A stretch of DNA of 64,000 nucleotides from Pontibacter pamirensis (GCF_010015475.1 NZ_SSNI01000021.1:1-64000), one strand, 5' to 3'; shown: positions 27,958 through 38,765, numbered from the stretch's first letter. The notes: generated from the sequence alone by a model not told the origin. A program made the numbers and translations.

Positions 27958-28262
27958 CCTTTCATAAAGTTTGCGGTGTCACTGTTCAGGGTCTTCAGCT
28001 GATGATAGATCTGCAGTATCAGGGCCAGACCAACGGATACTTCCGCTGCGGCCATGGTGAGAATGAAGATGAACATGATCTGCCCGTCGGGTTGCACCCA
28101 ACGTGAGCCTGCCACTATAAAGGCCAGGCCAGCTGCATTCAGCATAATCTCCACAGATATGAGCATAAAGATGATGTTGCGCCGAATCATCACGCTGATC
28201 ATCCCAAGTAAGAATAGGATTCCTGCCAGCAACAGACCGGCTTCCATAGATACAGCATTCAT
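27954..28262 (-). CDS. nuoK: NADH:quinone oxidoreductase subunit K
   Basis: This 102-residue protein has three membrane helices. The conserved membrane glutamates lie in ISVEIMLNAAGLAF (Glu38) and AAAEVSVGLALIL (Glu74), matching the E-channel residues of NuoK/ND4L. It starts within the nuoJ stop (ATGA) and ends in the nuoL start. The length agrees with E. coli NuoK (100). Confidence 0.96.
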   Translation of the reverse strand: MNAVSMEAGLLLAGILFLLGMISVMIRRNIIFMLISVEIMLNAAGLAFIVAGSRWVQPDGQIMFIFILTMAAAEVSVGLALILQIYHQLKTLNSDTANFMKG

Positions 28263-28795
28263 GCGGCGGCGCTCCTTTCCTGTAAAAACCGGTGTACCAC
28301 TTTTTTCTTCTGTCTACCTAAATGATAAGCGCCTACGATTCCGGCCATCAGCAAAATACCACTGAGTTGCACCGCCAGCACATAGGGGCCAAATAAGGCC
28401 ATTCCCACCAGACGGGCATCCACGGCCACCACTGCGGCGGCAGGAGGTGCCTCAGCGGCGGTTATCATATAAGCCAGCTCGGCCAGCAACACCAGCGACA
28501 GGATAGCAGGTCCCACCCAAACGGAAGGCTTCAGCCATTCCTTTTCCTTCTGCACATCTTCGTAGGTGAGGTTGAGCATCATAATCACGAAGATGATGAG
28601 CACCACAATAGCCCCTGCATACACGATGACCTCTAGGGCTGCCATAAAAGGGGCACCCAGCGTGAAGAAGACAATGGCAATGGCCAAAAAGGAAACTACA
28701 AGGTAGAGCAGCGCGTGGATCATGTTGTAGCGTGTAATCACCATCAAAGTAGCCAGTACGGCGACTGCTGCGGCTATATAAAAGGTCAGTTCCAT
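28259..28795 (-). CDS. nuoJ: NADH:quinone oxidoreductase subunit J
   Basis: This 178-residue protein has five membrane helices. The NuoJ/ND6 signature is FMAALEVIVYAGAIVVLIIFVIMML, containing the pi-bulge helix. The C-terminal tail is basic (GRQKKKVVHRF). It lies four bases after nuoI and overlaps nuoK by four bases. Confidence 0.95.
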   Translation of the reverse strand: MELTFYIAAAVAVLATLMVITRYNMIHALLYLVVSFLAIAIVFFTLGAPFMAALEVIVYAGAIVVLIIFVIMMLNLTYEDVQKEKEWLKPSVWVGPAILSLVLLAELAYMITAAEAPPAAAVVAVDARLVGMALFGPYVLAVQLSGILLMAGIVGAYHLGRQKKKVVHRFLQERSAAA

Positions 28796-28799
28796 GGTA

Positions 28800-29315
28800 T
28801 TAAGGCATTAAACTTTTGATATCTACTGGAGGCGTTTCGTTCTCCGCCTCACCTTTGTCTTTTCCACCGATGACCATACCTGCCACCTTGTAATAATTGT
28901 AGCCGGGATACTTGCCCTGGCTGTTGATGAGCAGGTCTTTTTTCTCATACACTAGGTTCTGGCGGTTGTACTCACCCATTTCAAAATCCGGTATCAGCTG
29001 GATGGCATAAGTCGGACAAGCTTCCTCGCAGAAACCACAGAAAATACAGCGGGAGAAGTTGATGCGGAAAAAGTCCGGATAGCGGCGGCCAGTCTCATCT
29101 TCGGTTGCTTGCAGCGAGATGCAGTCGACTGGGCAGGCAGCGGCGCAGAGGTTACAGGCGACACAGCGTTCGCCTCCATCCGGGTCACGCGTCAGGACAA
29201 TTCTGCCTTTCCACCTCGGTGGGAGATACGGCTTTTCTTCAGGGTACAGTACGGTGTCACGTTTGTGAAACGCATGCAGAAATGTAAGCCACATACTGCG
29301 TAAAATACTAAACAT
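28800..29315 (-). CDS. nuoI: NADH:quinone oxidoreductase subunit I (2x[4Fe-4S])
   Basis: This 171-residue ferredoxin-like subunit has two [4Fe-4S] motifs, [12 protein letters not shown] and [12 protein letters not shown], the ligands of clusters N6a and N6b. An AAAGGAG ribosome site five bases before the ATG (29321-29327 on the plus strand) is unusually clear for this genome. The gene is separated from nuoH by a 416-bp gap that contains a repeat element, so it may need its own promoter. Confidence 0.96.
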   Translation of the reverse strand: MFSILRSMWLTFLHAFHKRDTVLYPEEKPYLPPRWKGRIVLTRDPDGGERCVACNLCAAACPVDCISLQATEDETGRRYPDFFRINFSRCIFCGFCEEACPTYAIQLIPDFEMGEYNRQNLVYEKKDLLINSQGKYPGYNYYKVAGMVIGGKDKGEAENETPPVDIKSLMP

Positions 29316-29477
29316 GTCTGCTCCTTTCTTTTATGTATTATCTATTTTCTCATTCCTAATTTGCCATCCCGCTTACCAGTTATCTCACTTTTCTGTCATC
29401 TCAACGACAGGAGAGATCTATACCAGCCTCATCTGTGATAAGGCTTTTGTTAGTCGAAACAGTTAGCGTTAACCATC

Positions 29478-29717
29478 CCGGGTCCAACCACCCCTGACCC
29501 CTCCTTGTCCAAGGCGGGGAGTCTGCTGTTCCGGTTTCTCCTGTTTGGTTCTATAGCAAATGCTTCTCTATAACTTGCTTTTAAACCTCCTAAGACCTAT
29601 GCTAAAACTGCTAATGCTACAGTGCTAATGCCTCCTTAATGGTAATACAAACTCCCCTCCTTGGACTCCAAAGGGGGCCCGTTCACCCCCAGGAGGGGCA
29701 GGAGTGGTTGGACCCGG
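29478..29717. repeat. REP-doublet (REPIN/MITE-like) element between nuoI and nuoH
   Basis: The ends are imperfect inverted copies: CCGGGTCCAACCACCCCTG... at 29478-29504 and its complement at 29692-29717, differing by one substitution and one indel. Each end is followed inwards by a GC-rich hairpin (CCCCTCCTTG...CAAGGCGGGG at about 29498-29520, and a similar one near 29653-29677). No gene lies inside the about 240 bp. The plan is that of paired palindromic repeats or a small non-autonomous mobile element. Confidence 0.7.
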
Positions 29718-29769
29718 TATCCCCTCCATACAAGCTGTGTCTTCAAATTGCCACACCTCAAAATCAATT

Positions 29770-30732
29770 TTACCCTTCCTGCCACAGCACAATAGCAGCG
29801 GTTACCAACAGATTCACCAGCGTTAGGGGCAGCAAAATCTTCCAGCCAAATTCCATCAGTTGATCATATCGTGGGCGGGGCAGCGAGGCGCGTAGCAGCA
29901 CGAAGATCATAAGGAAGAAGGCTGTTTTCAGGATGAACCATACGATGGGCGGTAAGAATTCTGGGCCAAGCCAGCCGCCAAAGTAAAGGGTGACGAGCAT
30001 GCAGGAGATAAGCGTGATGCCCATATATTCGCCAATGAAAAACATACCGAACTTCATGCCTGAATATTCAGAGTGAAAGCCTGCTACAATTTCACTTTCT
30101 GCCTCCGGTATATCGAAAGGCAGGCGGTGCGTTTCTGCTATGCCTGCTATAAAGAAAATGATGAATCCCAGGAACTGCGGAATGATATACCACATGCCCG
30201 CCTGTGCCAACACGATATCAGATAGCCGGAAGGAGCCGCTCAGCAGCACGACACCCATCAGAGCCAGGCCCATAAAAACCTCATAAGAGATCATCTGAGC
30301 TGCACCGCGCATGGCTCCCAGAAGTGCGTATTTGTTGTTGGAGGCCCAGCCGCCCAGGATGATACTATAGGCACCCATGGAAGACATAGCCAGGAAAAAC
30401 AGCAGCCCGATGTTAAGGTCTGCCACCACAATACCGGGGGCAAAGGGCACTACCACAAAGCTGAGCAGAACTGTTACCACCACCACAGCAGGAGCAATGA
30501 CATACACGGGCTTATCTGCAAAAGGAGGTATCCAGTCCTCTTTGAAAAACAGCTTCAGCGAGTCTGCCAGCACAATAAAAAGACCAAGCGGACCTGCACG
30601 GTTCGGGCCGTAACGGTCCTGCCAGAGTGCCAGCATGCGGCGCTCCACCCAGATGAGTCCGGCTGCCACATTAAGCATGACGAAGAGCACGCCGCCTATG
30701 ATCAGAAAGTAGTTTGTGGTTGCTTCTTCCAT
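29770..30732 (-). CDS. nuoH: NADH:quinone oxidoreductase subunit H
   Basis: This membrane subunit has eight helices. Conserved blocks are [26 protein letters not shown] (one residue differs here, beginning LIWVERR), [31 protein letters not shown] and [25 protein letters not shown], the quinone-channel E-loop. I prefer the ATG at 30732 ([10 protein letters not shown]), just before the first helix. A start at 30759 would add nine residues. It overlaps the end of nuoG. NuoH anchors the peripheral arm and helps form the quinone chamber. Confidence 0.94.
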   Translation of the reverse strand: MEEATTNYFLIIGGVLFVMLNVAAGLIWVERRMLALWQDRYGPNRAGPLGLFIVLADSLKLFFKEDWIPPFADKPVYVIAPAVVVVTVLLSFVVVPFAPGIVVADLNIGLLFFLAMSSMGAYSIILGGWASNNKYALLGAMRGAAQMISYEVFMGLALMGVVLLSGSFRLSDIVLAQAGMWYIIPQFLGFIIFFIAGIAETHRLPFDIPEAESEIVAGFHSEYSGMKFGMFFIGEYMGITLISCMLVTLYFGGWLGPEFLPPIVWFILKTAFFLMIFVLLRASLPRPRYDQLMEFGWKILLPLTLVNLLVTAAIVLWQEG

Positions 30733-33431
30733 TTTAAATTTCGGTTTAAGATAGCCCATGCGGGTAATTCTGCAAAGGGTACTGAAGGTAAGCCTATTGG
30801 TAAGCCAGCAGTGCCGCTCGGAATGTTCGGACTTGTTTTTACTGGCAAATCATAAGTCTGGCCTGCTATGGTGAAATGCAGCGGCTGCCCGTCTTCCAGC
30901 TTCAGGCGCATGGCATCAGCGGCATTCAGCGCCACATAAGGCTCTGGTGCCAACTCCATAATAGGAAGAGAATACATGCTGAGTTCTTCAGAGCCGAACG
31001 TATGATACAGCGGCAGCATAAAGAGGTGATCCTCCAGTGGTAAAAAATTCTGAGGAACGGCCGTCGAGAACTCTCCTGTACCGGCAGGTGATATCAGCCG
31101 CACACCAGGGTCACCGCCTTTCAGGTGGCCTCCTACTTCCTGCTGGTATTTGTTTGTAGCCTGCACTGAGTTCCAGCCAGGTGCCCAGAAAAACGGAATC
31201 ATAGACGAAGGCGGCTGGCCCCGGTATCCTTCCATGGTATAGGAAAGGGGAGAGTCAGGGTCTTCGGGTGGTTTCGGCTCGCTTACGTTGATGTTGGCGA
31301 GCATAGAGGTGCGGCCGCTGAAACGGTGCGAAGCCCGCGGTATCTTCTGGCCGGCAATGCGGAACTCCGATGTAGGCGTAACGGCCTCAATACCCCGAAA
31401 TGCAGGCAGTTCAATGACAATAGCACGCAGGATATCATCGTAGCCATGCCAGTGGCTGATTTCGTCATGCGCCGCAATGGTGCCTAGTTCCGACAGCCAT
31501 CGCCAGCTTTCCTGTATGTCTTCTGCGGTAGGGTACACCTGGTAGAAACGCTGTGCCCGCCCTTCATTGTTGATGAGGGTACCATCTGATTCAGCAAAAG
31601 GGCCTGCCGGTAAAAGTATGCCTGCCGTTTCGGTCGTGCGGTTGTGCAGGTGGTCCAGCACGATGACCTGTTTGCAGGCTTTGAAAAAGCTGTCAACAGT
31701 TGCCTCGCCTGCACGTCGGTACAAATCATTTTCGAGGATAATTACCGTGTCGGCATAGCCGTTGAGCACAGCCTCCAGTGCAGATTCCAGTTTATGCCCC
31801 CCTAACATAGCCAGCCCCATACTGTTGCATTCCGGCACGGTGAGCAAGATTCCTGCTGCTTTTTCTCTCGCACACAAAGCATCTGCGATATTGGCGGCAG
31901 CTTTTAATACACGTTCGTTTCCACTGTGCGTGCCTGAAATAATCAGCGGGTTTTTTGCCGCCAGCAGCGCATCCGCAATCTGCCCAGCCAGTTTCTTTTC
32001 TTCCTTTTTGAGCCCTTCTACTGGCGGACAATCCAGGCATATGTTATGTGCCACGGCATAACCCAGACGGGCAATCGCCTCGGGAGAGGCAAAGTAGGTC
32101 TTGGTGGCCAAATCATCCAGTTTGGTCTCGGTGAAAGTAGCGCTAAAGAGAGGGCCTCTTTCAGTTTGCACCAACTCCCGCACCGCAGCATCCTGCCACA
32201 CCGGAATATTAGCCTCGGAAACCTGCTCCAGCAGCGGCTTCTGCCTCACCGCCTGTCGCACCGCCAGGGCCAGCATGGGAGCTGTGTTTGTCAGGTCTTC
32301 CCCGAGTATGAATACAGCGTCTGCTTTTTCGACCTCTCTTAAAGAAGGTGTGGGTGTGGCACCTTCCTTCAAAATGCGTAGCGCCAGGTCCACTAGGTCG
32401 TGCTCCATGTCTGAAACGCCATGATGGAAATTGTCTTCCCCAACCAATGTTTTGAGGACGTAGTTTGATTCAAGAGAGGCACGCGGAGAACCGATCCCAA
32501 TCACGCGGCCTGCACTTACAGCAGAGGCGGCTGCCTTTAGGGCTAAGTACTTGTCTGTTGCCTCCGGTAGCTGGCTGCGCACGAGGGGCTTGCGAATGCG
32601 GCTGAGGCTGTTCACATGCTCATAGCCGAAGCGCCCACGGTCGCAGAGAAAGTATCCGTTCACCTCGCCGTTATAGCGGTTGGTGATGTTCCGCAACGTG
32701 CCGTATCGTTCACCGGCAATGGTATTGCAGCCGAGGCTGCAGTGGTGGCAAACGGAGGGAGCCGTGGTCAGGTCCCATTTGCGGGTATAGTGCTGCTTTA
32801 GGGTTTTATCAGTAAATACCCCAGTCGGGCATACTTCTGCTAAGTTGCCACTAAATTCGCTTTCCAGCACACCATCTTCGTGGCGGCCAAAGTATAGGTG
32901 GTTGTGCGCCGCGAAAACATCTAGGTCCTTTCCCCCTGCATAGTCTTTATAGTAGCGCACGCAGCGGTAGCACTGGATGCAGCGGTTCATTTCGTGGTTG
33001 AGGAAGGGACCGAGGTACTGGTTGCGGTAGGTGCGCTTCTCGAAGGAATACTGGCGGTAGTTATGGCCCGTCATTACGGTCATGTCCTGCAAATGGCAGG
33101 AGCCACCTTCGTCACATACTGCACAGTCATGAGGGTGGTTTGTCATGAGCCAGCCGATGACGTGGGCGCGGAACTCCTTCGCTTCCATATCGGCAACAGA
33201 TACGCGCATGCCGTCACGCACCTGCTCCATACACGACATAAAGAGCTTGCCCTTGGTGTCGTTTTCGTCGCGGTATACTTTTACGGCGCACTGGCGGCAG
33301 GCGCCTATTGACCCCATAGCGGGGTGGTAGCAAAAGTAGGGTACATCGAGGCCTAAGGTGAGGCAGGCCTCCAGCAGGTTTTTGCCTGCTGCTACGTCAT
33401 AGGGTTTGTTATCTATATAGATGGTTGCCAT
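30702..33431 (-). CDS. nuoG: NADH:quinone oxidoreductase subunit G
   Basis: This 909-residue Fe-S subunit carries N1b ligands Cys34, Cys45, Cys48 and Cys67; N5 ligands His99, Cys103, Cys106 and Cys112; and N4 ligands Cys151, Cys154, Cys157 and Cys201. It also keeps the extra off-path cluster N7 (Cys228, Cys231, Cys235, Cys263). The rest is a molybdopterin-oxidoreductase-like domain without cofactor role. Length and the N7 motif resemble E. coli NuoG (908). The gene overlaps nuoF by 19 bp and nuoH by about 30. Confidence 0.95.
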   Translation of the reverse strand: MATIYIDNKPYDVAAGKNLLEACLTLGLDVPYFCYHPAMGSIGACRQCAVKVYRDENDTKGKLFMSCMEQVRDGMRVSVADMEAKEFRAHVIGWLMTNHPHDCAVCDEGGSCHLQDMTVMTGHNYRQYSFEKRTYRNQYLGPFLNHEMNRCIQCYRCVRYYKDYAGGKDLDVFAAHNHLYFGRHEDGVLESEFSGNLAEVCPTGVFTDKTLKQHYTRKWDLTTAPSVCHHCSLGCNTIAGERYGTLRNITNRYNGEVNGYFLCDRGRFGYEHVNSLSRIRKPLVRSQLPEATDKYLALKAAASAVSAGRVIGIGSPRASLESNYVLKTLVGEDNFHHGVSDMEHDLVDLALRILKEGATPTPSLREVEKADAVFILGEDLTNTAPMLALAVRQAVRQKPLLEQVSEANIPVWQDAAVRELVQTERGPLFSATFTETKLDDLATKTYFASPEAIARLGYAVAHNICLDCPPVEGLKKEEKKLAGQIADALLAAKNPLIISGTHSGNERVLKAAANIADALCAREKAAGILLTVPECNSMGLAMLGGHKLESALEAVLNGYADTVIILENDLYRRAGEATVDSFFKACKQVIVLDHLHNRTTETAGILLPAGPFAESDGTLINNEGRAQRFYQVYPTAEDIQESWRWLSELGTIAAHDEISHWHGYDDILRAIVIELPAFRGIEAVTPTSEFRIAGQKIPRASHRFSGRTSMLANINVSEPKPPEDPDSPLSYTMEGYRGQPPSSMIPFFWAPGWNSVQATNKYQQEVGGHLKGGDPGVRLISPAGTGEFSTAVPQNFLPLEDHLFMLPLYHTFGSEELSMYSLPIMELAPEPYVALNAADAMRLKLEDGQPLHFTIAGQTYDLPVKTSPNIPSGTAGLPIGLPSVPFAELPAWAILNRNLKWKKQPQTTF

Positions 33432-34708
33432 ACTTTGCTCCAGGGACAGTGGTGTTCGTGAATGTGTCGCTCAAAATCCTCTCTGAAATATTTCAGAGCG
33501 CTCTGCAGGGGTTCCATGGCGCCGGGTGCCAGTGCACAGAAGGTGTTGCCGGGGCCAAGGTATTTAGTATGAAAATCAAGTGTGAGCAGGTGTTCGGGTT
33601 TGCCCTCGCCTCTGTCTAAGGCAAGCAGTATTTTCTCTACCCAGGGCAGCCCCTCTCGGCATGGAGTGCAGAAGCCGCAAGACTCCTGCGCAAAAAAGTG
33701 CTGCAGGTTATGCACAAAACCTACCGGGCAGGTCTGGTCGTCGAGGATGATCATGGTGCCGGTGCCCATGCGGCTGCCGGCTGCCTGAATGGAGCCATAG
33801 TCCATGGGCAGGTCGAGGTGCTCTTCCACGAGAAAGTCTGTGGAAGCCCCGCCAGGTAAAAGGCCCTTAAACAGGTAGCCGTCCAGCATGCCGCCGGCAT
33901 AATCTTCCAGTATTTCGCGAATGGTGGTGCCGATGGGGAGTTCCCAGCAGCCAGGGGTTTTCACACGGCCGCTCACGCCATAGAGTTTCGTGCCGGTGTC
34001 TTCGCTCTTGCTGAGGCTTTTGAACCAGTCCACACCGTTATTGATAATATGGGGCAGGTTGCAAAGTGTCTCCACATTATTGACGATGGTAGGTTTGCCA
34101 TATAGTCCGCTGACTTGCGGGAAGGGAGGCTTAGCTCTTGGATTGGCCCGCTTGCCTTCTAATGCGTTGAGCAAGGCAGTTTCTTCGCCGCACATGTAGC
34201 GGCCTACGCCGGTGTGCAGGTGCATTTCGAGGTTAAAGCCGGAGCCGAGGATGTTTTCGCCTAAATAACCGGCTTCCTGTGCCTCCTGTATGGCCTTTGT
34301 GATTTCCTGTGCAGCGAGTTTATAGGCCCAGCGGAGAAAGACATAAGAAATAGTGGCTTGTATGGCATAGGCGGCCACAATCATACCTTCGATGAGCTGG
34401 TGTGGATTACCCTCCAGCAGGAGACGGTCTTTGAAGGTGCCAGGCTCCATCTCGTCGGCGTTCGCCACCAGATACTTCGGAGTAGCTGCTTCCGGGCCCA
34501 TCGGCACAAAGCTCCACTTCAGGCCCGTGTTAAAACCGGCGCCGCCGCGTCCCTTCAGATCCGAGTCTTTCACCAGCGTCTGCACCTCGATGGGTGTCAT
34601 GGCCTTCAAAATCTTACGGACGGACTGGTACCCGCCCACCTTCTCATACTCTTTCAAGCTGAGCGGTTTGCGTCCGGGTACAATGTATTGGGTAAGGGGC
34701 AACTCCAT
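33413..34708 (-). CDS. nuoF: NADH:quinone oxidoreductase subunit F (NADH/FMN-binding)
   Basis: This 431-residue flavoprotein has the NADH-binding glycine-rich GRGGAGFNTGLKW, the FMN-binding block (NADEMEPGTFKDR, ending in YMCGEETALLNALEGKR) and the N3 [4Fe-4S] ligands in SCGFCTPCREG plus a later Cys. It is the electron entry point of complex I. It overlaps nuoG by 19 bp and follows nuoE by 14 bp. Confidence 0.96.
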   Translation of the reverse strand: MELPLTQYIVPGRKPLSLKEYEKVGGYQSVRKILKAMTPIEVQTLVKDSDLKGRGGAGFNTGLKWSFVPMGPEAATPKYLVANADEMEPGTFKDRLLLEGNPHQLIEGMIVAAYAIQATISYVFLRWAYKLAAQEITKAIQEAQEAGYLGENILGSGFNLEMHLHTGVGRYMCGEETALLNALEGKRANPRAKPPFPQVSGLYGKPTIVNNVETLCNLPHIINNGVDWFKSLSKSEDTGTKLYGVSGRVKTPGCWELPIGTTIREILEDYAGGMLDGYLFKGLLPGGASTDFLVEEHLDLPMDYGSIQAAGSRMGTGTMIILDDQTCPVGFVHNLQHFFAQESCGFCTPCREGLPWVEKILLALDRGEGKPEHLLTLDFHTKYLGPGNTFCALAPGAMEPLQSALKYFREDFERHIHEHHCPWSKVWQPSI

Positions 34709-34722
34709 AGGCCCACATGCTT

Positions 34723-35187
34723 TTATGTATACTTTGTCAAAATCTCATCCAGTTGGTCAACCGTTAAATTCCGGTACAAATCGTTATCAATCATAAGTGC
34801 GGGGGCACAGTCGCAGGTGCCGAGGCAGCAGTTAGGGAGCAAGGTAAAGCGGCCGTCTGCTGTGGTCTGGCCATACTGTATGTTAAGGGCGGTGTAGAGG
34901 TGGTCACGAATTCCTTCATAACCCATCACGTAGCAACTGATACTGTCGCAGAGCAAAATCACATGCCTGCCGACGGGCCTTCTGAAAATAAGGTTGTAGA
35001 AAGTCGCCACGCTATCCAGCTCTGCCGGCGACATATCCACTACTTCCGCTACATCCTTCAGGCTCTCGTCCGAAATCCAGCCACGGTTGTGCTGCACGAT
35101 TTTAAGCGCTTCGATACAAGCATTCTTCCGTGTCGGCACGAGGCTTATTTCATGTTCGATTTTCTGTATTTCCTCTGTTGTCAGCAT
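34723..35187 (-). CDS. nuoE: NADH:quinone oxidoreductase subunit E ([2Fe-2S])
   Basis: This 154-residue thioredoxin-like subunit binds cluster N1a through CDSISC and CCLGTCDCAP. The helical N-terminus (about 1-60) is typical. Together with NuoF and NuoG it makes the NADH dehydrogenase module. The gene is preceded by a 252-bp gap holding an inverted repeat, so nuoE onward may be partly separate from nuoA-CD. Confidence 0.95.
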   Translation of the reverse strand: MLTTEEIQKIEHEISLVPTRKNACIEALKIVQHNRGWISDESLKDVAEVVDMSPAELDSVATFYNLIFRRPVGRHVILLCDSISCYVMGYEGIRDHLYTALNIQYGQTTADGRFTLLPNCCLGTCDCAPALMIDNDLYRNLTVDQLDEILTKYT

Positions 35188-35292
35188 TTTATTTTTGATT
35201 ATAAATTGGAAATTCAGAATTATGAATGAAGGATGGCTTCATCATAAGTTATTATGTTCATCTCAGTTGCTTTAGCTTAGTGTCAATGTTTT

Positions 35293-35365
35293 CTGCCGTT
35301 GTTGTTTCACCAACAACTCATTTACTCCTCCATTTTGTTGTTGGTGAAAACACCAACAACGGCAG
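35293..35365. repeat. inverted repeat in the nuoE/nuoCD gap
   Basis: The left arm 35293-35317 and right arm 35337-35365 are inverted copies (CTGCCGTTGTTG...CACCAACAAC). They match throughout except for a four-base insertion (GGTG) in the right arm. The hairpin stem is about 25 bp with a 19-base loop. It has no T-run and is not flanked by a gene end in the plus direction. The remaining bases of the 35188-35439 gap show nothing else. Confidence 0.65.
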
Positions 35366-35439
35366 TAACCGAACGAGTAGCGGTACGAGGTACAAGTTCG
35401 CACCAGCGTCTGTTCAACTCGTAACTCTCTAACTCAAAA

Positions 35440-37188
35440 TCACCTGTCTATATCCGCCAGCACATAATCCATCGCTCCGAGAATAGACAGCAGATCGGCT
35501 ACCGTATAGCCTTTGGTGATGTAAGGGAGCATCTGCATGTGTGGGAAAGAGGGAGTGCGGATGCGCACCCGGTAGGGTGAGGTGTTCCCGTCGCTGGTTA
35601 AGTAGTATCCGTTTGCTCCTTTGGTGGCTTCGATGCAACTCATGGCTTCGCCTGATGGTATTACGGGCCCCCAACTCACACCTAAAAAGTGTGTGATGAG
35701 GGTTTCGATGTCATGCATCGTGTGCTTTTTGATGGGAGGCGTCGTCAGCGGGTGATCTGCTTTGTAGGGGCCGACGGGCATGTTTTTCATGCACTGCTCA
35801 ATAATGCGCAGGCTCTGCCGCATTTCTTCTATACGCACCAGGGCACGGTCGTAGCAGTCGCCGTTGGCGGCAGTGGGTACCTCGAAGTCAAACATTTCAT
35901 AGCCGGAGTACGGCTGCTTTTTACGGAAATCCCAGGCAAAGCCGCAGGCACGCAGGTTCGGGCCAGTTACGCCCCATTCAATGGCTTCATCCAAGGTAAA
36001 GATGCCGATGCCTTTCGTGCGGGCTTTGAAAATACTGTTTTTCATCACCATGTTGTCGTACTCCTTCAGCCGCTTCGGAAAGTAATTGATAAAGTTCTGC
36101 ACCAGTGTTTCCCAACCGTTTGGCAGGTCCTGTGCCACGCCGCCAATGCGGAACCAGTTGGGGTGCATGCGTCCGCCGCAGACAGCTTCTACTATATCGA
36201 ATATCTTTTCCCGGTCAGAGAACATGTAGAACACGGGTGATAGCTGCCCCACGTCCTGCGCAAAGGTGCCATACCATACGAGGTGACTGGCGATGCGGAA
36301 GAGTTCGCACATCATGATGCGGATAAACTTTACCCGTTCCGGCACCTCTATTCCTGCCAACTTCTCCACCGCCTGCAGATAAGCCATGTTGTTCATCACG
36401 CCGCCAAGGTAGTCTACTCTGTCGGTGTAGGGGAGGTAGGTGTGCCAGGTCTGGCGTTCACCCATTTTCTCGGCACCCCGGTGGTGGAAGCCAATGTCAG
36501 GGATGGCATCTACAATGTCTTCTCCATCCAGCTGCAGTACGATGCGGAGCACCCCATGCGTGCCCGGGTGCTGCGGGCCGATGTTGAGGAACATAAAGTC
36601 ACTGTCGTCACTTTGCCGCGCCAGGCCCCACTCTTCCGGTTTAAACTGCAGGGCCGCCTGCTCCAAGTCAATCTTATCGTCGTAGAGCTGGAAAGGACCC
36701 ATTTCGGTTGCCCGTGAAGGATGTTCCTTGCGGAGCGGATGTCCAACCCAGGTGCGGGGCATAAGGATACGGTACAGGTGCGGGTGCCCTTCAAAGCGGA
36801 TACCAAACATGTCGTACACTTCGCGCTCATACCAGTTGGCGTTGGCCCACAGGCTGCTGATGCTGGGCACCAGCGGGAAATCATCTTTCAGCCCTACTTT
36901 TAAGCGGATAAAGCTGTTTCTATCAAAGGAGAGAAGGTGGTAGACCATGGTGAAAGCATAGGGCGCGTGGCCGTTTTCTTTCCTGCGGGTACGTTCATCA
37001 ATGGCGGTGAGGTCGAAGAGCATGCGGTACGGCTTCGGGACATCCTGCTTCAGGAAAGCCAGCACCTCTTTTATTTTATCTACAGGCATCCAGAGGGTGA
37101 GAATCTCATCCTTTGTTGCTTGTGGTTTGAAAGTAGAAGCCTCAAACCTTTCCTGCAAATGCTGCAATATGCCGCTTTCCATTTCCAT
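35440..37188 (-). CDS. nuoCD: fused NADH:quinone oxidoreductase subunits C and D
   Basis: This 582-residue protein joins NuoC (about 1-175, with [18 protein letters not shown] and a PLRKEHP motif) to NuoD (about 195-582, with [40 protein letters not shown] and the C-terminal [13 protein letters not shown]). NuoD lines the quinone site; NuoC links it to the Fe-S chain. The fusion is the E. coli arrangement. Separate nuoC and nuoD genes are more usual in Bacteroidota. It is preceded by a 341-bp gap and the DUF4242 gene. Confidence 0.96.
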   Translation of the reverse strand: MEMESGILQHLQERFEASTFKPQATKDEILTLWMPVDKIKEVLAFLKQDVPKPYRMLFDLTAIDERTRRKENGHAPYAFTMVYHLLSFDRNSFIRLKVGLKDDFPLVPSISSLWANANWYEREVYDMFGIRFEGHPHLYRILMPRTWVGHPLRKEHPSRATEMGPFQLYDDKIDLEQAALQFKPEEWGLARQSDDSDFMFLNIGPQHPGTHGVLRIVLQLDGEDIVDAIPDIGFHHRGAEKMGERQTWHTYLPYTDRVDYLGGVMNNMAYLQAVEKLAGIEVPERVKFIRIMMCELFRIASHLVWYGTFAQDVGQLSPVFYMFSDREKIFDIVEAVCGGRMHPNWFRIGGVAQDLPNGWETLVQNFINYFPKRLKEYDNMVMKNSIFKARTKGIGIFTLDEAIEWGVTGPNLRACGFAWDFRKKQPYSGYEMFDFEVPTAANGDCYDRALVRIEEMRQSLRIIEQCMKNMPVGPYKADHPLTTPPIKKHTMHDIETLITHFLGVSWGPVIPSGEAMSCIEATKGANGYYLTSDGNTSPYRVRIRTPSFPHMQMLPYITKGYTVADLLSILGAMDYVLADIDR

Positions 37189-37529
37189 AGTAGGAAGTAA
37201 TAAATGCCCGAAATACGTTAACTCATGCTACTCTTTTCTCTACTGATTATGTATGTTGAATAGATTCTGGTTTTGCCTTTGCAGGTGCTGGTGCAAACAC
37301 TCGCAGGAACTGCACACGCTGCAAAGTTTATTGGCTGCTGTTGCTGTTCCGGCCGTCTTTGTCCGGAACTACACCTGCTGCGGACATACTTGCCCGCGGA
37401 TTACTGTTGGCTTACCTCTACAGCTACTACACAGGGATTAGGAAATCCTCCCGAGTTAAATCCGGATTAAGAAGCCAGAAAGAGCAATACCAAGCTGAAT
37501 AAGCCTAAAGCTGCTTCTACAGCATAAAA
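37189..37529. other. intergenic gap inside the nuo locus
   Basis: These 341 bp between nuoCD and the DUF4242 gene hold no supported gene. A short Cys-rich plus-strand frame (37253-37441) lacks any protein-like pattern. No strong hairpin or promoter box was found. Confidence 0.4.
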
Positions 37530-37814
37530 TTAAACAGCCATTTCCTCTGCTGTCACAGGATCGATTATTGTTTTTACCTCACTCACTGAATTTGCCGGGA
37601 ATCCACCTTGCCTGGCATGTTCTCGGACCATTTCTTCATTTGGAGAATTGTAAATACAATAGATCTTGTCACCTGTCACATAACTGTGAACCCACTGGAT
37701 TTGTGGCCCCATGTTACTCAGTACTCCACAGGATGTTTGTGAAATACCTTTTAATTGTTCTGCAGACAGGTTACCAGCTCCTGGAACTTCCCGTTCAATG
37801 ACATACTTAGGCAT
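37530..37814 (-). CDS. DUF4242 domain-containing small protein
   Basis: This 94-residue soluble protein begins MPKYVIEREVPGAGNLS and contains WVHSYVTGDKIYCIYNSPNEEMVREHARQGG (in two motifs: the histidine of WVHSYV and the EHAR block) and a TIIDP end. This is the pattern of DUF4242 proteins, ferredoxin-like folds related to nickel-binding SCO4226. It lies 58 bp upstream of no other gene than nuoCD and 58 bp after nuoB on the same strand, so it is embedded in the complex I locus. A metal-related role is possible from the family. A role in complex I is only suggested by position. Confidence 0.8.
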   Translation of the reverse strand: MPKYVIEREVPGAGNLSAEQLKGISQTSCGVLSNMGPQIQWVHSYVTGDKIYCIYNSPNEEMVREHARQGGFPANSVSEVKTIIDPVTAEEMAV

Positions 37815-37872
37815 ACTGATTCTTTTTTTAAAATTGATCTATTGATTCACTTCGACAGTAACACCACGCTTT

Positions 37873-38511
37873 CTACACCTCATCAGGTGATCTGAATTCC
37901 GTCATCTTCGCCCGCGCTTCCTGTCTTCTTTCCTTCACATCTATTTTGTCAGGCTTAATCACGCCCTGTTCACCTATTGTCCAGCTGAGCGGCCTTTTCT
38001 CTTTTCCAACAGACTCAGCCAGCAGCATCAGACCTTCCATAAAAGCATCGGGTCGGGGAGGGCAGCCTGGCACGTATACATCTACTGGCAAGAATTTATC
38101 CACCCCCTGCACCACACTGTAAATGTCGTACATGCCGCCAGAGTTCGCGCAGGACCCCATGGAGATAACCCATTTGGGCTCCATCATCTGCTCATGCAGC
38201 CGCTTGATGATGGGTGCCATTTTTATAAAAACGGTGCCTGCTATGATCATCACGTCAGCTTCACGGGGTGTACCCCGTATTACTTCTGCCCCGAAGCGCG
38301 CCACATCATATTTTGGAGTCATGCTGGTGGCCATTTCCACAAAACAGCAGGACAGCCCGAAGTGAAAGGGCCACATAGAGTTTTTCCTGCCCCACGCTAC
38401 CAGGTCCTGCACTGTCGTCAGCATAATGCTTTGCTGAATGTTATCTTCAAACGAGCCTGTGCCTTTCACTGTAGAGGCAGGTGCATCGGGTTTACTTAGC
38501 CACCATTTCAT
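37873..38511 (-). CDS. nuoB: NADH:quinone oxidoreductase subunit B (N2 cluster)
   Basis: This 212-residue subunit holds terminal cluster N2, with the tandem cysteines Cys55-Cys56 in GLSCCFVEM, Cys121 in MGSCANSGG and Cys150 in VPGCPPRPD. It passes electrons to quinone with NuoD. It is separated from nuoA by a 254-bp gap, which holds a possible promoter box. Confidence 0.96.
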   Translation of the reverse strand: MKWWLSKPDAPASTVKGTGSFEDNIQQSIMLTTVQDLVAWGRKNSMWPFHFGLSCCFVEMATSMTPKYDVARFGAEVIRGTPREADVMIIAGTVFIKMAPIIKRLHEQMMEPKWVISMGSCANSGGMYDIYSVVQGVDKFLPVDVYVPGCPPRPDAFMEGLMLLAESVGKEKRPLSWTIGEQGVIKPDKIDVKERRQEARAKMTEFRSPDEV

Positions 38512-38600
38512 ATCGAATCGGTTTTGGTGTTGCGCTGACTCGTATAGTGTCAGCGTATTGTTTTTGATGCTTGCAAAGAAAAAATTGTAATTCGGGCAGC

Positions 38601-38608
38601 CAAATTTA
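38601..38608 (-). promoter_or_regulatory. possible -7 box upstream of nuoB
   Basis: On the minus strand TAAATTTG fits TAnnTTTG and would give a leader of about 85 bases before nuoB. No TTG is seen at -33, so this is tentative. It is the only candidate I found in the 38512-38765 gap. Confidence 0.25.
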
Positions 38609-38765
38609 TAGGTTCATTGCTGAGTCATGTACCCATAAAAAGCAGCTACTTGTTTTGAAAACACTGTTCCTTGCTCAAGTATTAAGACCAAAGTATGCCC
38701 GCACCGTGTCAGGTGTTTGGCAACAGTCTTATTTTATCTAAAATAAATTCTTCGTATGTTTTGTG

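Noticed and set aside
37253..37441. Cys-rich plus-strand frame in the nuo gap
   Set aside because: The composition is not protein-like, there is no ribosome site, and it is antisense to the locus.
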